A stretch of 64,000 nt of DNA from Polytrichum commune (lineage: Eukaryota > Streptophyta > Polytrichopsida > Polytrichales > Polytrichaceae), in the NCBI GenBank assembly GCA_950295325.1, contig OX485809.1, positions 26,488,144 to 26,552,143 of the forward strand, written 5' to 3'. How positions within the stretch are numbered: the first letter of the stretch is position 1; each line of letters begins with the position of its first letter. Positions 50,153 to 59,443 of this stretch are shown here, piece after piece. The position numbers were made by a program, and so were the translations under genes. The notes beneath the pieces were generated by a model. It made no database searches. It was not told the origin of the DNA and saw only the letters and a list, made by a program, of their open reading frames with translations.

Positions 50153-53100
50153 GTGCACGTGGCGATTCCAATGACAAAGGAGCTTCCGACCACCGCACCG
50201 GAGGCACATGCGACCGAAGCCTCGAGGAGACCACCCAAGGGATTCACGAAGCGGTTCGCACCTAAACCAAAGAGGTACGTCCCACGGGGACCACCCCAGC
50301 AACCCAAACACTCATCCTCTAAACCTTCTAAGGGCACTTGCCACAAGTGTGGCCGCAAAGGGCATTATGCTAAGGAATGTAGAGCATCTGCATATGTCAT
50401 TGAATTATACAAGGAAGTTCAGAGGCTCAAGAACCAATCCAGGGAAAACTATAACATTGATATACAACAAGATAACACCCTGGATGTTGAGAACTTTATG
50501 GCCGTGAGAGGGGCATTAGTATCTGAGTCTAACGAAGCACTATTAGATAGTGCTTCCACACACACAATTCTCACGAGTCCTAAATTCTTTAATTTCTCAG
50601 ATAACAAGTCATCCTGGCAGCATTGTAACATTGTTACAATGGCCGGAAGCCGGAAATTTAAATTCCGGGAGGGCCGGGCAGTTATTGGTCTGCCCGGGGG
50701 ATTCCCCCTCATTTGTGAAAGGGCTATGTATGCCCTTGAGGCTCCTCGAAACCTGATCAGTTATCGAGACCTACGAGCCAACCAAATCCACGTATCCACC
50801 GCGGTGGGTAGCGATGAAGAGGTGCTGGAGCTCAGGCAAGGGCAGAGCCTCCTTGCCACCGCGTATGCGGGAGACGAAGGCCTATACAGGCTCAATATCA
50901 AACCGATAATGAGCAACCCCTTCTCCCTAGGAGATGAGGAAGAGGTTTGTATGGCGGTCTGGGCTGAGGACTCACGACCAAGATGCCAAAACCTGGCTAC
51001 GGGGCTACCCCGTTACAATACAGCCAAACAGGATTTGTGGCACCGGAGGTTAGGACATCCAGGAACAACAGTGCTCCGTAGGATGTTACCCATTACCTTA
51101 GGCCACAACTTGAGCACTTCAGACGCTCATAAGGTGCAAGATTGCATCGCATGTATCCAGGGAAAATTTAGTAAAAAGCCTTCACGGTGGCATTTACCAA
51201 GCGAATTACCACCTCCTCTATATCGCATTCATGGCGATATCTGTGGCCCAATCAATCCTCCTTCTGGTGCATTTAAATACTTCTTTGTATTGATTGATGC
51301 ATCTGGTAGCCACCTAGAGGTAGCGCTTTTACCCACCAGGAATATGGTTTTCCCGAAGATACTAGCCATCCTCATACGGTACCGCAACCATTTCCCAGAT
51401 TATCCAATTAAGCATTTACGGATGGATAATGCAATGGAGTTTCGCTCACACGCCTTTGAGGACTACTGTGCTGCTATGGGGATAACACTAACCTACTCGG
51501 TACCATATGAGCATTCCCAGAATGGACTGGCTGAGGCCTTTATCAAGAAGGTACAGCTCGTCACCCGCCCTTTACTTTTACAGGCTCAACTTCCCACATC
51601 CATGTGGGGACACGCTGTCCTACATGCTACAGCCTTGCTCAAGTTGAGACCGACCTTACTTAATGTTCAGACACCAGCCGAATTACAATCCGGTAGAACC
51701 CCGGACGTTTCACATATAAGGGTTTTCGGTTGCCAAGTTTGGGTTCCGGTGGCAGAACCAAAGAGGCACACGGTGGGACAACACAGGGAAGAGGGGATTT
51801 ACATTGGATTTGACTCACCGTCGATCATTCGGTACCTGGTACCAGCAACAGGGATTCTACTTAAGGCAAGGTTCGTTAATTGTCGGTTTATCGAACACAT
51901 ATTTCCTCAGGTCTCAACTCCCGAATCCAACCAGAAACTTGAGTTTTCTGCACCCGAGACCCTGACCATGAATCCCGACCCTCCAACTTCACTAGGGGAT
52001 GCTGAAATCAAGAAGTTGCTACACCTGAAGTCGCTCGCGGAACAGGTACCCGACGGCTTCGCTACAGGCCCAAGGGTTATCCGAAATCCGTTACCCGGGA
52101 CTGGCAACACCTTACCCCAGAAAAGACCAGCTTCTAACCCCGCCCCTAAACCCCCACCCAAGCCCGCCAAACGAGCCACTAAACCCAAGGTCAACTACAC
52201 GGCTGGGAACATAGACTACGACCCTGGATCTTTGGAGGAGGCCCAATCCAGGGAGGACTGGCCGAAATGGCAAGAGGCCATCGAGACTGAGTATAACTCA
52301 CTCCGAAAGCATCAAGTTTTTGGGCCAACTGTCACTAACCTGGACAAACATCCGATTGGCCACAAACTTGTTTTTACTCGCAAATACGACGCCACTGGGA
52401 CGATAACCAGGTACAAGGTACGCCTGGTAGCCCAAGGCTTCTCCCAAAGGCCGGGAATTGATTTCGATCAGACATATTCCCTTGTAATGGACACTATTTC
52501 ATTTCGGTTTTTGCTTGCCTTAACCGTTCAGTTGTCCTTGCACATATTTTTGCTGGACGTGGTCACAGCTTACCTGCACGGTGTTTTAGACACCAAATTG
52601 TTCATTGCACCACCTCCGGGATTTCTTCATCACGTACCAGCTGCAGCTGCCGGTAAACATACAGGTTTACAAATCATGAAGGCGCTCTACGGCCTCAAGC
52701 AAGCTGGACGTACGTGGTATCATCACTTGTGCAACTACTTAGTATCCAAAGGTTTTGTACACAATTCTACATTACCTTGTATATTTACATTAACAAATAA
52801 TGTTGGTTTTGTTATTGTAGCCGTATATGTAGATGATCTAAATGTCATTGGACTACCCGAGTTATGTAAATACACTCAAGATCTGCTAGTCCAACAGTTT
52901 GACATGAAGATACTAGGTAAAACTTCGTATTGCCTAGGCCTACAAATACAACATCTTAGTGATGGCAGTATATTACTGCATCAACAGTCCTATACTCAGA
53001 AATTGCTTAAGAATTTCAATATGGATCAGTCGCATCCACTAGCCGCACCAATGATTGGGCGTAGTAAAACTAAGGACGACCCCTACAGTCCCCGTGAGGA

Positions 53101-53830
53101 GGAGGAGGAGATTGTAGATAAACAACGTTACCTCACGGCTATAGGGGCCTTTACTTACTTGACTACACATACTAGACCGGACATAGGGTTTGCTACTAGT
53201 ATACTAGCAAGGCATAGCCAAAACCCTACGGCTAGACATTGGAATGGAGTTAAACACCTAATGAGGTATTTACGTGGCACCGAGGATCTAGGATTGCACT
53301 ACAGAAAATGCCAAGGCCAAGAAACAACAGGCTATGCTGATTCAGGCTTCAGGACGGATGAGGTAGGAGGTAAATCCCAGACAGGGTACATTTTCATCCG
53401 GGATGGGGCCCCGATATCTTGGAAGTCGGTTAAACAAACCATAACCGCCACATCAACCAATCATGCGGAATTACTCGCTTTTCATGAGGCTGCCAAGGAG
53501 GCAGTATGGCTCCGTACCATGGAGGGGATCATTGTGAAGCAATGCGGGATCAAGGCCCAAGATAAACCAACGGTAATTTATGAGGATAATGCCTCATGTG
53601 TAAGGCAGATGCAATCAGGGTTTATCAAGGCAGATAGGACAAAGCATATCAGCCCTCATATCTTTTCATTCTCACAGGATCTGGTAGATTCTGGACAAAT
53701 TGAGATTAGGAAGATTGAATCAGAGAATAACATAGCTGATATGCTCACCAAGGCATTACCAGCCTATAAACACAAAAGGCTAGTAGATGCCGCGGGAATG
53801 AAATCACTTCATGAGCTCAACCACATGTGA
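50153..53830 (+). CDS. pol: Copia pol polyprotein, open throughout (protease-integrase-RT-RNase H)
   Basis: 1225 codons without a stop. The frame has no ATG before GTG 50153, and its upstream stop is TGA at 50135; in an intact element it would be fused to Gag. In order: zinc knuckle CHKCGRKGHYAKEC (about 63-76); protease DSA motif in LLDSASTHTIL (about 130), where most copia proteases have DSG; GAG-pre-integrase LWHRRLGHPG (about 295); integrase Asp in HGDICGP, Asp in LRMDNAMEF and Glu in NGLAEAF, the last two 35 residues apart as in D-D35-E; RT with LLDVVTAYLHG and YVDDLNVIG (about 890); RNase H with GYADSGF, YEDNAS and KHISPHIF; C-terminal IADMLTKALPAYKH. All catalytic positions I can check are present. 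With gag deleted, expression and mobility in cis are unlikely. Confidence 0.95.
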   Translation: MHVAIPMTKELPTTAPEAHATEASRRPPKGFTKRFAPKPKRYVPRGPPQQPKHSSSKPSKGTCHKCGRKGHYAKECRASAYVIELYKEVQRLKNQSRENYNIDIQQDNTLDVENFMAVRGALVSESNEALLDSASTHTILTSPKFFNFSDNKSSWQHCNIVTMAGSRKFKFREGRAVIGLPGGFPLICERAMYALEAPRNLISYRDLRANQIHVSTAVGSDEEVLELRQGQSLLATAYAGDEGLYRLNIKPIMSNPFSLGDEEEVCMAVWAEDSRPRCQNLATGLPRYNTAKQDLWHRRLGHPGTTVLRRMLPITLGHNLSTSDAHKVQDCIACIQGKFSKKPSRWHLPSELPPPLYRIHGDICGPINPPSGAFKYFFVLIDASGSHLEVALLPTRNMVFPKILAILIRYRNHFPDYPIKHLRMDNAMEFRSHAFEDYCAAMGITLTYSVPYEHSQNGLAEAFIKKVQLVTRPLLLQAQLPTSMWGHAVLHATALLKLRPTLLNVQTPAELQSGRTPDVSHIRVFGCQVWVPVAEPKRHTVGQHREEGIYIGFDSPSIIRYLVPATGILLKARFVNCRFIEHIFPQVSTPESNQKLEFSAPETLTMNPDPPTSLGDAEIKKLLHLKSLAEQVPDGFATGPRVIRNPLPGTGNTLPQKRPASNPAPKPPPKPAKRATKPKVNYTAGNIDYDPGSLEEAQSREDWPKWQEAIETEYNSLRKHQVFGPTVTNLDKHPIGHKLVFTRKYDATGTITRYKVRLVAQGFSQRPGIDFDQTYSLVMDTISFRFLLALTVQLSLHIFLLDVVTAYLHGVLDTKLFIAPPPGFLHHVPAAAAGKHTGLQIMKALYGLKQAGRTWYHHLCNYLVSKGFVHNSTLPCIFTLTNNVGFVIVAVYVDDLNVIGLPELCKYTQDLLVQQFDMKILGKTSYCLGLQIQHLSDGSILLHQQSYTQKLLKNFNMDQSHPLAAPMIGRSKTKDDPYSPREEEEEIVDKQRYLTAIGAFTYLTTHTRPDIGFATSILARHSQNPTARHWNGVKHLMRYLRGTEDLGLHYRKCQGQETTGYADSGFRTDEVGGKSQTGYIFIRDGAPISWKSVKQTITATSTNHAELLAFHEAAKEAVWLRTMEGIIVKQCGIKAQDKPTVIYEDNASCVRQMQSGFIKADRTKHISPHIFSFSQDLVDSGQIEIRKIESENNIADMLTKALPAYKHKRLVDAAGMKSLHELNHM

Positions 53831-53900
53831 GAGGTACTCTTTTCTTCATTAAGATTTTATCCCAATGGGTTTTGCTTAATGAAGTTTTTAATGAGACCAT

Positions 53901-53917
53901 CTCGGGTTGAGGAGGAG
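53901..53917 (+). other. Copia polypurine tract
   Basis: The purine-rich run GGGTTGAGGAGGAG lies immediately before the 3' LTR. It would prime plus-strand synthesis. Confidence 0.75.
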
Positions 53918-54218
53918 TGTTGTAGACTAGGATATAGTCTAGACAACCCAAGATAGATCAGGCCCTAATTAGGAGCCGCCGGTATTAACTACCGGGGTCC
54001 AGGGTCTGACTAGGCGATAAGGGCTAATTACTAAGCTCTCTTACCGAGGTAGTGGAGGGAAGCCGCCGAGTTAGTGGAGTAGGCTGTCAGTACCTACTGA
54101 TACAGTAATTACACTTGCAGTGTACATGGGTATATATACCCCCTGGTTTTCAAGGAACTCACTTCTTTCTCTCATATCATTATGCTGCTGATTTGCCTAC
54201 TCAGTTAGTTTCCTAACA
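53918..54218 (+). repeat. Copia 3' LTR
   Basis: 301 bp, identical to the 5' LTR apart from G at 54021. Its TATA region is at 54128-54141. Confidence 0.97.
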
Positions 54219-54475
54219 CTTATCAAGCTATATTCCGGAGGTTGTCACGAAATCTCTCACTCCGCCTACCTGTAGAGACCCGTTTTGCAACGAACTTCAT
54301 CATGATAGAACGTCTTCTTCAAGTACGCAATGCTTTGGAAAGAATGGTGGTTGATGAGGATTGGACTACTCTAATGCGTGATTTGAGGAGGAGATCTCGC
54401 ACCGCTTACATGAAGGGCTTTGCAGTGCGACGTTTTATATGTTCCGATGGATTCTGGAACACGTTGTCGTAGTGT

Positions 54476-54944
54476 AAATACGTACATTATTTACATGTGT
54501 ACGTATTTTGTGTTTCATGGTGATTCCTTCATTTGGAGATGAAGGAGGAAAGTAAAAGGGAGTAGAATTAGATTACCTTTTTACTTAGCACAAGGGAACC
54601 CCAAAGAAAATGGGGATTCAAGCCCAAAAGGGCGAATCCCACAAGAAGGTAACCAGTTAACCTGCACAAACCACTTAACAACAATTCAGTGCAGAAAACG
54701 AATTCAAAAACTTTGACAAACAAGAAACAGGGAAAACGGGAGTTCACCTGTTGGCCAACTCAGCTGCCAAGAACTGCCACCTCATAATGCCAGCGCAACC
54801 CTATCAAGAACCCCAACCATAAGCTCTAGGGTTCAAAGCTCCTTCATACTCCTCGCAAACGACCTTTCAGCTGAAGCAGGAGTAGTTGCACCAGTTAAGG
54901 CAGTTTAGCAATTTTCCTCGGAAAACTTCCAACTCTCAACCACC
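54476..54944 (+). other. Leader region of the 841-codon ORF, with a hairpin
   Basis: No gene is seen. A strong inverted repeat lies at 54613-54640: GGGATTC, AA bulge, GCCC, loop AAAA, GGGC, GAATCCC. The region is not visibly similar to the LTR-like sequence at 57661-59440, so it is not that element's 5' LTR. The hAT coding similarity ends at its left edge. Confidence 0.5.
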
Positions 54945-57470
54945 ATGCCAACTACCCAGGAATCAACGGACAAGAAAAGCCCCCTGCACCACCACCTCTG
55001 GCACACCATTGAGAAGGAGTCTCTGAAAGCCTTGGCTACAGTCAAGTTTAGCACAGAAGACGATCATTTGTATCCTTCCCTGTGCAAGCAGCACATTTGG
55101 CAACACGCACTGTTCCGCGGCGTGTCAGCCACCACCAAGCTCGAACCAGCTCCTCCCTCTTTTCAACTCATGCACGGTACAGTTACCTACGAACCAATGG
55201 AATCATACACCTTCAACATGGACGCGGCATACAGGAGCGCCCAGTTTAGCAAGGAGGAGGTCACATTTCTGCGACAGCTACGTTTGGAACATTTCTTGTG
55301 TGATGTACCATGGGGAGTTTTGCATGCGGTTAGGGCGGCGGAAGCAGTCAACACTCTACAAGAAGACAGCCTGACAGTCACACTTAAAGGTGAGGTATTA
55401 CCCCTGTTCTCCAAAGACTGGAGAAGTGTGTTTGCCAAAATTTTCCAATTATCACCAAAGGCACCGGGGGGAGAAGGGAAGTGGACATTGCAGGAACTCT
55501 TCCCCTCACTCAAAGAAATCCAAAAAGGGCAGACAACAATGAAAATCGGAGATTGCCGGGCTGCAGGCTCCAAGCGGCCTCTGAGGCTGCTAAATTCACT
55601 TTTCTGCTTAAACACCACAAATCAGTACAGTGTCACCATCCACTTCGCCGAGTTAGTGCTAGCAGCCCTGAACGGGCACGCAGTGGATTGGTCCCTCAAA
55701 TTCCTCGATGAATTCAAAGCCGAGGTGATATCACTACACCGACATCAACAGAAAGAAAATGCCAAGGTGATCAAAACGGCCATCGGACCTCACCTCACTT
55801 TGATTATCAATGAGGCAGAGTTACTGGGCAGCCAGGAAAGGGAAGATGCAGGGTTCGGCACAACAGCAGGACTTACCATCACCGAACGCACTCCTCAACC
55901 CAAGAAACGGAAATTAGGAGAAGAACCTGCTGCACATTTGGAGAAGGTAGTGCGGGTTGTGCCACGACCTCCCCTGTATTCCACACGACCTTCCCCAAAC
56001 CCGGTTCCAGAATCAAAAGCACAGCGTTCCACCCTGGAGGCGGGAGGACCATCGAAATATAAGGTCGTTACATCAACAGAAAAATGGAAGGTGCCAGATA
56101 GTACCTCCACAATGATTTCCCAGATTTGTTTCACACATCGAAGGCTGGAACAATTGCTGACAACCTTTACCACCAAGGCAGGACCTGCCTTCATTAAGAA
56201 AATGGACGATGCATTTCACCAATTGCAGATCGAAGCATCACAACATTACAACCAGGGCTTGCGGTTGAAGGAGCCCTTAACCACCAATGAGCAGGAAATT
56301 GAAAAAGGATTGCTGCACATCGAGATCAAGCAACTTAAGAAGAAGTTGTCCCAGGTAAATGAAGATTATGAAGGACAAATCGAAATTGCTTTCGAATTAC
56401 AAGACCAACTGTCATGCCTTGAAGCCACAGTCGCCGAAATGACTAAGGCCACACATGCCACACAGGCCACACAGGCAGAATGTACGGAATTGCACAAGAC
56501 CATCACCAGTCAAAGCCAACTTCTGCAAGAACAAAACCAGGAGTTGGAACTGGCCCACCAACAGGCCCAGACTTTGCAAATTCAACAACAAGAGCAGGAA
56601 AATGAATTAGCAATAGTCAGAGAAGAACTTTGGACGTTTCACCTGCGCGCATCAGGCCCTGCGCCGGGTGCATCCAGATCTGACCTAAGGGGGCAACATG
56701 CCGGAAGCAGCAATACCCGGGGTGCATCAGCGCTGCACTCAATGACGGAAGGTACTCTGACCCCTACTGGGAAGCAACAGAATCTTATTACCGAGTTACA
56801 ACGTGAATTGGCCTACACCAGGCGAGAGCGAGAAGAATTGCAGGTCTCAATGGAGAGGATGGTGGAGAGCCCTCACAGTTACGAGGAAGGGAGCCTCACC
56901 CCATCCGAGCTCCCCAGGGCTTACACCTCCCCTAAGACCGCCATTTACCATCAGATCACCTTACACACTCCCCCTTTTACAAGCATCATGCAATGCTACC
57001 ACGCAATGAGGGATCTGAACCTGTTAATTAGCAAGCTACCCATTCTCAAATCAGGGATCTTGCTTACCAAGCTACAATTGGAGCGAATCTGGACCGGGGC
57101 AGATGCAACAGCTCGGGATACCATCGCCTTCATGTGGGCAACAGGCGACCTTCGACTTCCCACAGGTATCATGGAAGTTGTGACCGGATCGCCCCCATTC
57201 TACATAGGCCGATTTATCCTCAGAACCCTGAATTTCATTGGCCGCCATCATTCCACCTTCCACAAAACCACCCCAATGCTGGAATTGCCCACCCTCAAAG
57301 CATACCCGAGTTCCAGTTTTCACCTGATCAAGGAGCTTGTGCAAAGTCACTCCATCACCTTCAGCCAAGCAATCAAAACTTTGGCGCTTGAAGACACCAC
57401 GATCTGCCATGAAGCAATGCAACAGTATACTTGGCTGCTACAACATTATCCAAACACCCTAACACCCTAA
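54945..57470 (+). CDS. Unrecognised 841-aa protein, probably of transposon origin
   Basis: A single uninterrupted frame from ATG in CCACCATGCC to TAA. I do not recognise the family. Residues 1-300 look globular, with FSKDWRSVFAKIFQLSPKAP and LLNSLFCLNTTNQYSVTIHF. The layout is loosely like plant transposon-protein domains (Transposase_32/PMD-like), but I see no diagnostic motif. PKKRKL at about 318-323 is a basic nuclear-localisation-type sequence. Residues about 445-565 are Gln/Glu/Leu-rich and predicted coiled coil, with a second short coil at about 614-642. Residues about 665-841 form another globular region with ILLTKLQLERIWTGADATAR and GSPPFYIGRFILRTLNFIGR. No protease, RT, integrase or zinc knuckle is present. 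It ends 162 bp before a 20-G tract and an LTR-like region, so it may be the sole ORF (gag-like or accessory) of a long LTR element. GC content and codon use are unlike the AT-rich flanks. Intact length argues for recent selection or recent arrival. Confidence 0.7.
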   Translation: MPTTQESTDKKSPLHHHLWHTIEKESLKALATVKFSTEDDHLYPSLCKQHIWQHALFRGVSATTKLEPAPPSFQLMHGTVTYEPMESYTFNMDAAYRSAQFSKEEVTFLRQLRLEHFLCDVPWGVLHAVRAAEAVNTLQEDSLTVTLKGEVLPLFSKDWRSVFAKIFQLSPKAPGGEGKWTLQELFPSLKEIQKGQTTMKIGDCRAAGSKRPLRLLNSLFCLNTTNQYSVTIHFAELVLAALNGHAVDWSLKFLDEFKAEVISLHRHQQKENAKVIKTAIGPHLTLIINEAELLGSQEREDAGFGTTAGLTITERTPQPKKRKLGEEPAAHLEKVVRVVPRPPLYSTRPSPNPVPESKAQRSTLEAGGPSKYKVVTSTEKWKVPDSTSTMISQICFTHRRLEQLLTTFTTKAGPAFIKKMDDAFHQLQIEASQHYNQGLRLKEPLTTNEQEIEKGLLHIEIKQLKKKLSQVNEDYEGQIEIAFELQDQLSCLEATVAEMTKATHATQATQAECTELHKTITSQSQLLQEQNQELELAHQQAQTLQIQQQEQENELAIVREELWTFHLRASGPAPGASRSDLRGQHAGSSNTRGASALHSMTEGTLTPTGKQQNLITELQRELAYTRREREELQVSMERMVESPHSYEEGSLTPSELPRAYTSPKTAIYHQITLHTPPFTSIMQCYHAMRDLNLLISKLPILKSGILLTKLQLERIWTGADATARDTIAFMWATGDLRLPTGIMEVVTGSPPFYIGRFILRTLNFIGRHHSTFHKTTPMLELPTLKAYPSSSFHLIKELVQSHSITFSQAIKTLALEDTTICHEAMQQYTWLLQHYPNTLTP

Positions 57471-57632
57471 CACATCCTTATACCTTACAGCAGGTTAAGG
57501 AATACATTTTGAGGATATTGCGGGAGAAGGATATGGCCGTAACCAAGAAGCGGTTCGGCACTCCAAATCCCAGAACCATATTGCACCACGATCATTAGCA
57601 GCAGCATTAGAGCATGGGGACATGCTCTTCGC

Positions 57633-57655
57633 GGGGGGGGGGGGGGGGGGGGAGG
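57633..57655 (+). other. 20-G tract, candidate polypurine tract
   Basis: An unbroken run of 20 G (57633-57652) followed by AGGATAAA and then TGTGTAGCC. G-rich tracts ending just before TG occur at the 3' LTR border of many plant Ty3/gypsy elements. The exact G count may be unreliable in the assembly. Confidence 0.5.
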
Positions 57656-57660
57656 ATAAA

Positions 57661-59440
57661 TGTGTAGCCATTAAACGACCACACCGCACCGCACCGGCGG
57701 CACTGCCTGAAACACCAAGAGATGAACACTGAAGCTGAAGGACTGAGGGCCCGGAGGAGGACGTTGGAGAAAGGATAGGGAGACGGTGAAGCGACCGAGA
57801 GAATGATGGGACCTAGGGCCGGCACAGGAGGTGGCCACGCGTCACTGAGAGCCGACGGCCTTGGGAACGCGCAAGAACCGGGAGCGGGGAGAACGACCCC
57901 CCCCCCGGGAACGGGGGAGCATCAACGGGAGCGCACCGGGAACGCCGACCGGCCTCGGGAACGAACCGAGAGCACGGGGGCGGCTTGGGAACGAGCTAAG
58001 GACTTCAGGAACGGTCAGGAGAACGAGAGAACGGCCGGGAGGCTGGGAATGTGTGAAGCAAGCCGGGAACAAGCTGGGAACAAGCCGGGAACGCCTGAGA
58101 CCCGAAGAGGCATGCTAATTAGGACACGTGTTAGAATTAGGGAAATGAATGGAGGACGGATGAACTTTGAACCGAAGGAGATGTACCTATTTACTACATC
58201 TCAAGGAGGGTAGATTCCTAGCTCCTAGATTAAAGACTTGTAATTCAGGCTATTTATAGATACATGGCTATTTATAGCTGAGACGGTTATTTCAGAAAAT
58301 TAGGCAAATGGTAGATTTAAAATACTATATAAAGGGGCCAACTTGAGGGCCCTAATACACTTCATTTGCCGCGGACCACTAGTCGTGAAGTGTCTTAAGA
58401 GGCCGAACGAGCAACCCTTTGGAGACCAAAGGACTCGTGGACCTCGAACCTTTTATTAGCTCAAAGAGGCCGTACGAGCAACTCTTTGGAAACAAAGGAC
58501 TCGTAAACCTCGAACCAAACTTAGTATTAAAAGCCGATGAAAGGCCAACGGAAGCTTAAAAGAAAAATTAAGCGAAACTTATGAGATTTACAAAGAGATC
58601 ATCGGAATTACACACGAACTCAAGTAGGAACTTGAGGAACGGCCAAATCATTTACAAAGGCCAATCAAGTGGAGCTAATTAAAGATTGGAAAAAGGACTT
58701 AGAAAAGATTGTGATTTACTTAAGAGAACTTATCATGAAACAAGCATTGTAAGAAGCCGGAAGAGGCTAACTCTTTTGAATGAACAATCACAAAGATTTG
58801 TGCATAGTAACACTTGAGCTTAAAAAGGATTTGAGTACCTTTCACTTACTTGAGCAAGGTATGTTAATCATTGCATTAGGCTAAGGTTTGTAAACCAAGG
58901 ATTTCTACTCAAGCAAAGCCGCCGAATAGGCAAATTCCACATCTTGCCACCATGATACCTATACTAAGATTTCACGTCATTCCAATCTAAGGAAACTTAG
59001 GAATAGTAAGTTAAGGCGTTGAAATCTAACCAAGGATATCTCGGAGAATTCTACTCAATAGATCTTGAGAATTCGGAATTACACCTAAGTAAGGGAATGT
59101 GAACCTTGTGGACTAAGAATAAAACCATAAGAGGAAAGGGGTACAATAATACATTAGCGAAGGAGTATGTTGGAATCTAAAAGAGATCTTAGTACAATAT
59201 TCTGGGAATTGAAATGGAATAAGAATATTTCATTATCATTCAAACCATGAAAGATATTGTATGTAAGGATAAGAGTTTCCTTTAAAACACTTAACCCTGA
59301 CATTAGGATTTCGGGGAACATAAACTTGCAAACTTAGGTCAACTACTCCTTGAGAGTTCAAAAGAGCATCAAGATTACATGTTACAAAATTAAGGTAACA
59401 GAGAGAATACAAACACATTCACAAGTATGAAAGGCTAAGA
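57661..59440 (+). repeat. LTR-like region with TATA box; right border undetermined
   Basis: It starts TGTGTAGCC after the G tract. It contains TATATAAAG at 58326-58334 and, about 60 bp later, a tandem pair of 53-bp units (58398-58450 and 58465-58516; markers AGAGGCCG, ACGAGCAAC, CAAAGGACTCGT, ACCTCGAACC). The rest is purine-rich with no coding frame. ORFs at 57803-58213 overlap in several frames in a GC-rich stretch and look spurious. The combination fits a long 3' LTR (promoter then R/U5), but no second LTR copy exists in the window to prove it. The right limit is arbitrary. Confidence 0.4.
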
Positions 59441-59443
59441 TAA

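Larger units (their letters stand above)
48924..54223 (+). mobile_element. Young Ty1/copia retrotransposon with target duplication
   Basis: The body is 48929-54218, about 5.29 kb. CTTAT at 48924-48928 and 54219-54223 is the 5-bp target duplication. LTRs begin TGTTG and end CTAACA. Reading inward: 5' LTR, primer-binding region, gag remnant, a long pol ORF in the copia order (protease, integrase, RT, RNase H), a purine-rich tract, 3' LTR. The two LTRs differ at one of 301 positions (A at 49032, G at 54021), so the insertion is recent. It lies inside the hAT transposase. Confidence 0.97.
47867..54470 (+). pseudogene. hAT transposase (BED zinc finger, DUF659), interrupted by copia
   Basis: The frame from ATG 47867 begins MPRRNDAWDHWYEDKG, meets TAG at 47939-47941, and continues with VKCRFCPFVISY and RMLAHLGY, a BED finger with its CxxC and following H...C. 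DUF659 follows: KYGVTICCDGW (catalytic Asp) and QVCTDNAPVMAS (second Asp), then GCVAHCLDLLLEDWGK. The copia insertion at 48929 breaks the frame after codons for KNHHAY. Beyond the copia, past the duplicated CTTAT, the same frame resumes with QAIFRRLSRNLS and VETRFATNFIMIERLL, ending at TAG 54468-54470. The hATC dimerisation domain with the last catalytic Glu is missing. The in-frame TAG, insertion and truncation make it non-functional. Confidence 0.88.
47254..54475 (+). mobile_element. hAT element A, autonomous type, truncated at its right side
   Basis: It starts CAGGGTTGTCTATTGTGTCG at 47254. The first 230 bp closely match the left end of the complete element at 59654-60290, including subterminal TCACGACA/TGTCGTGA repeats, probably transposase binding sites. 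A C-rich array with CGTCCGCCCCCGTTCC-like units occupies about 47486-47600. TATAAAT at 47630-47636 is a likely promoter, and an intron acceptor TTTGCAG ends at 47852. The interior encodes a BED/DUF659 transposase split by a copia element. The right terminal repeat is absent, and homology is lost at about 54475. Confidence 0.8.

Noticed and set aside
54945-57470. Calling the 841-aa ORF a Transposase_32 or plant mobile domain protein
   Set aside because: Only the general layout is reminiscent; I found no diagnostic motif, so a named family would be a guess.
57803-58213. ORFs of 85-136 codons on both strands after the G tract
   Set aside because: All lie in one GC-rich stretch, overlap in several frames, are rich in Gly/Arg/Glu repeats and show no family signal.
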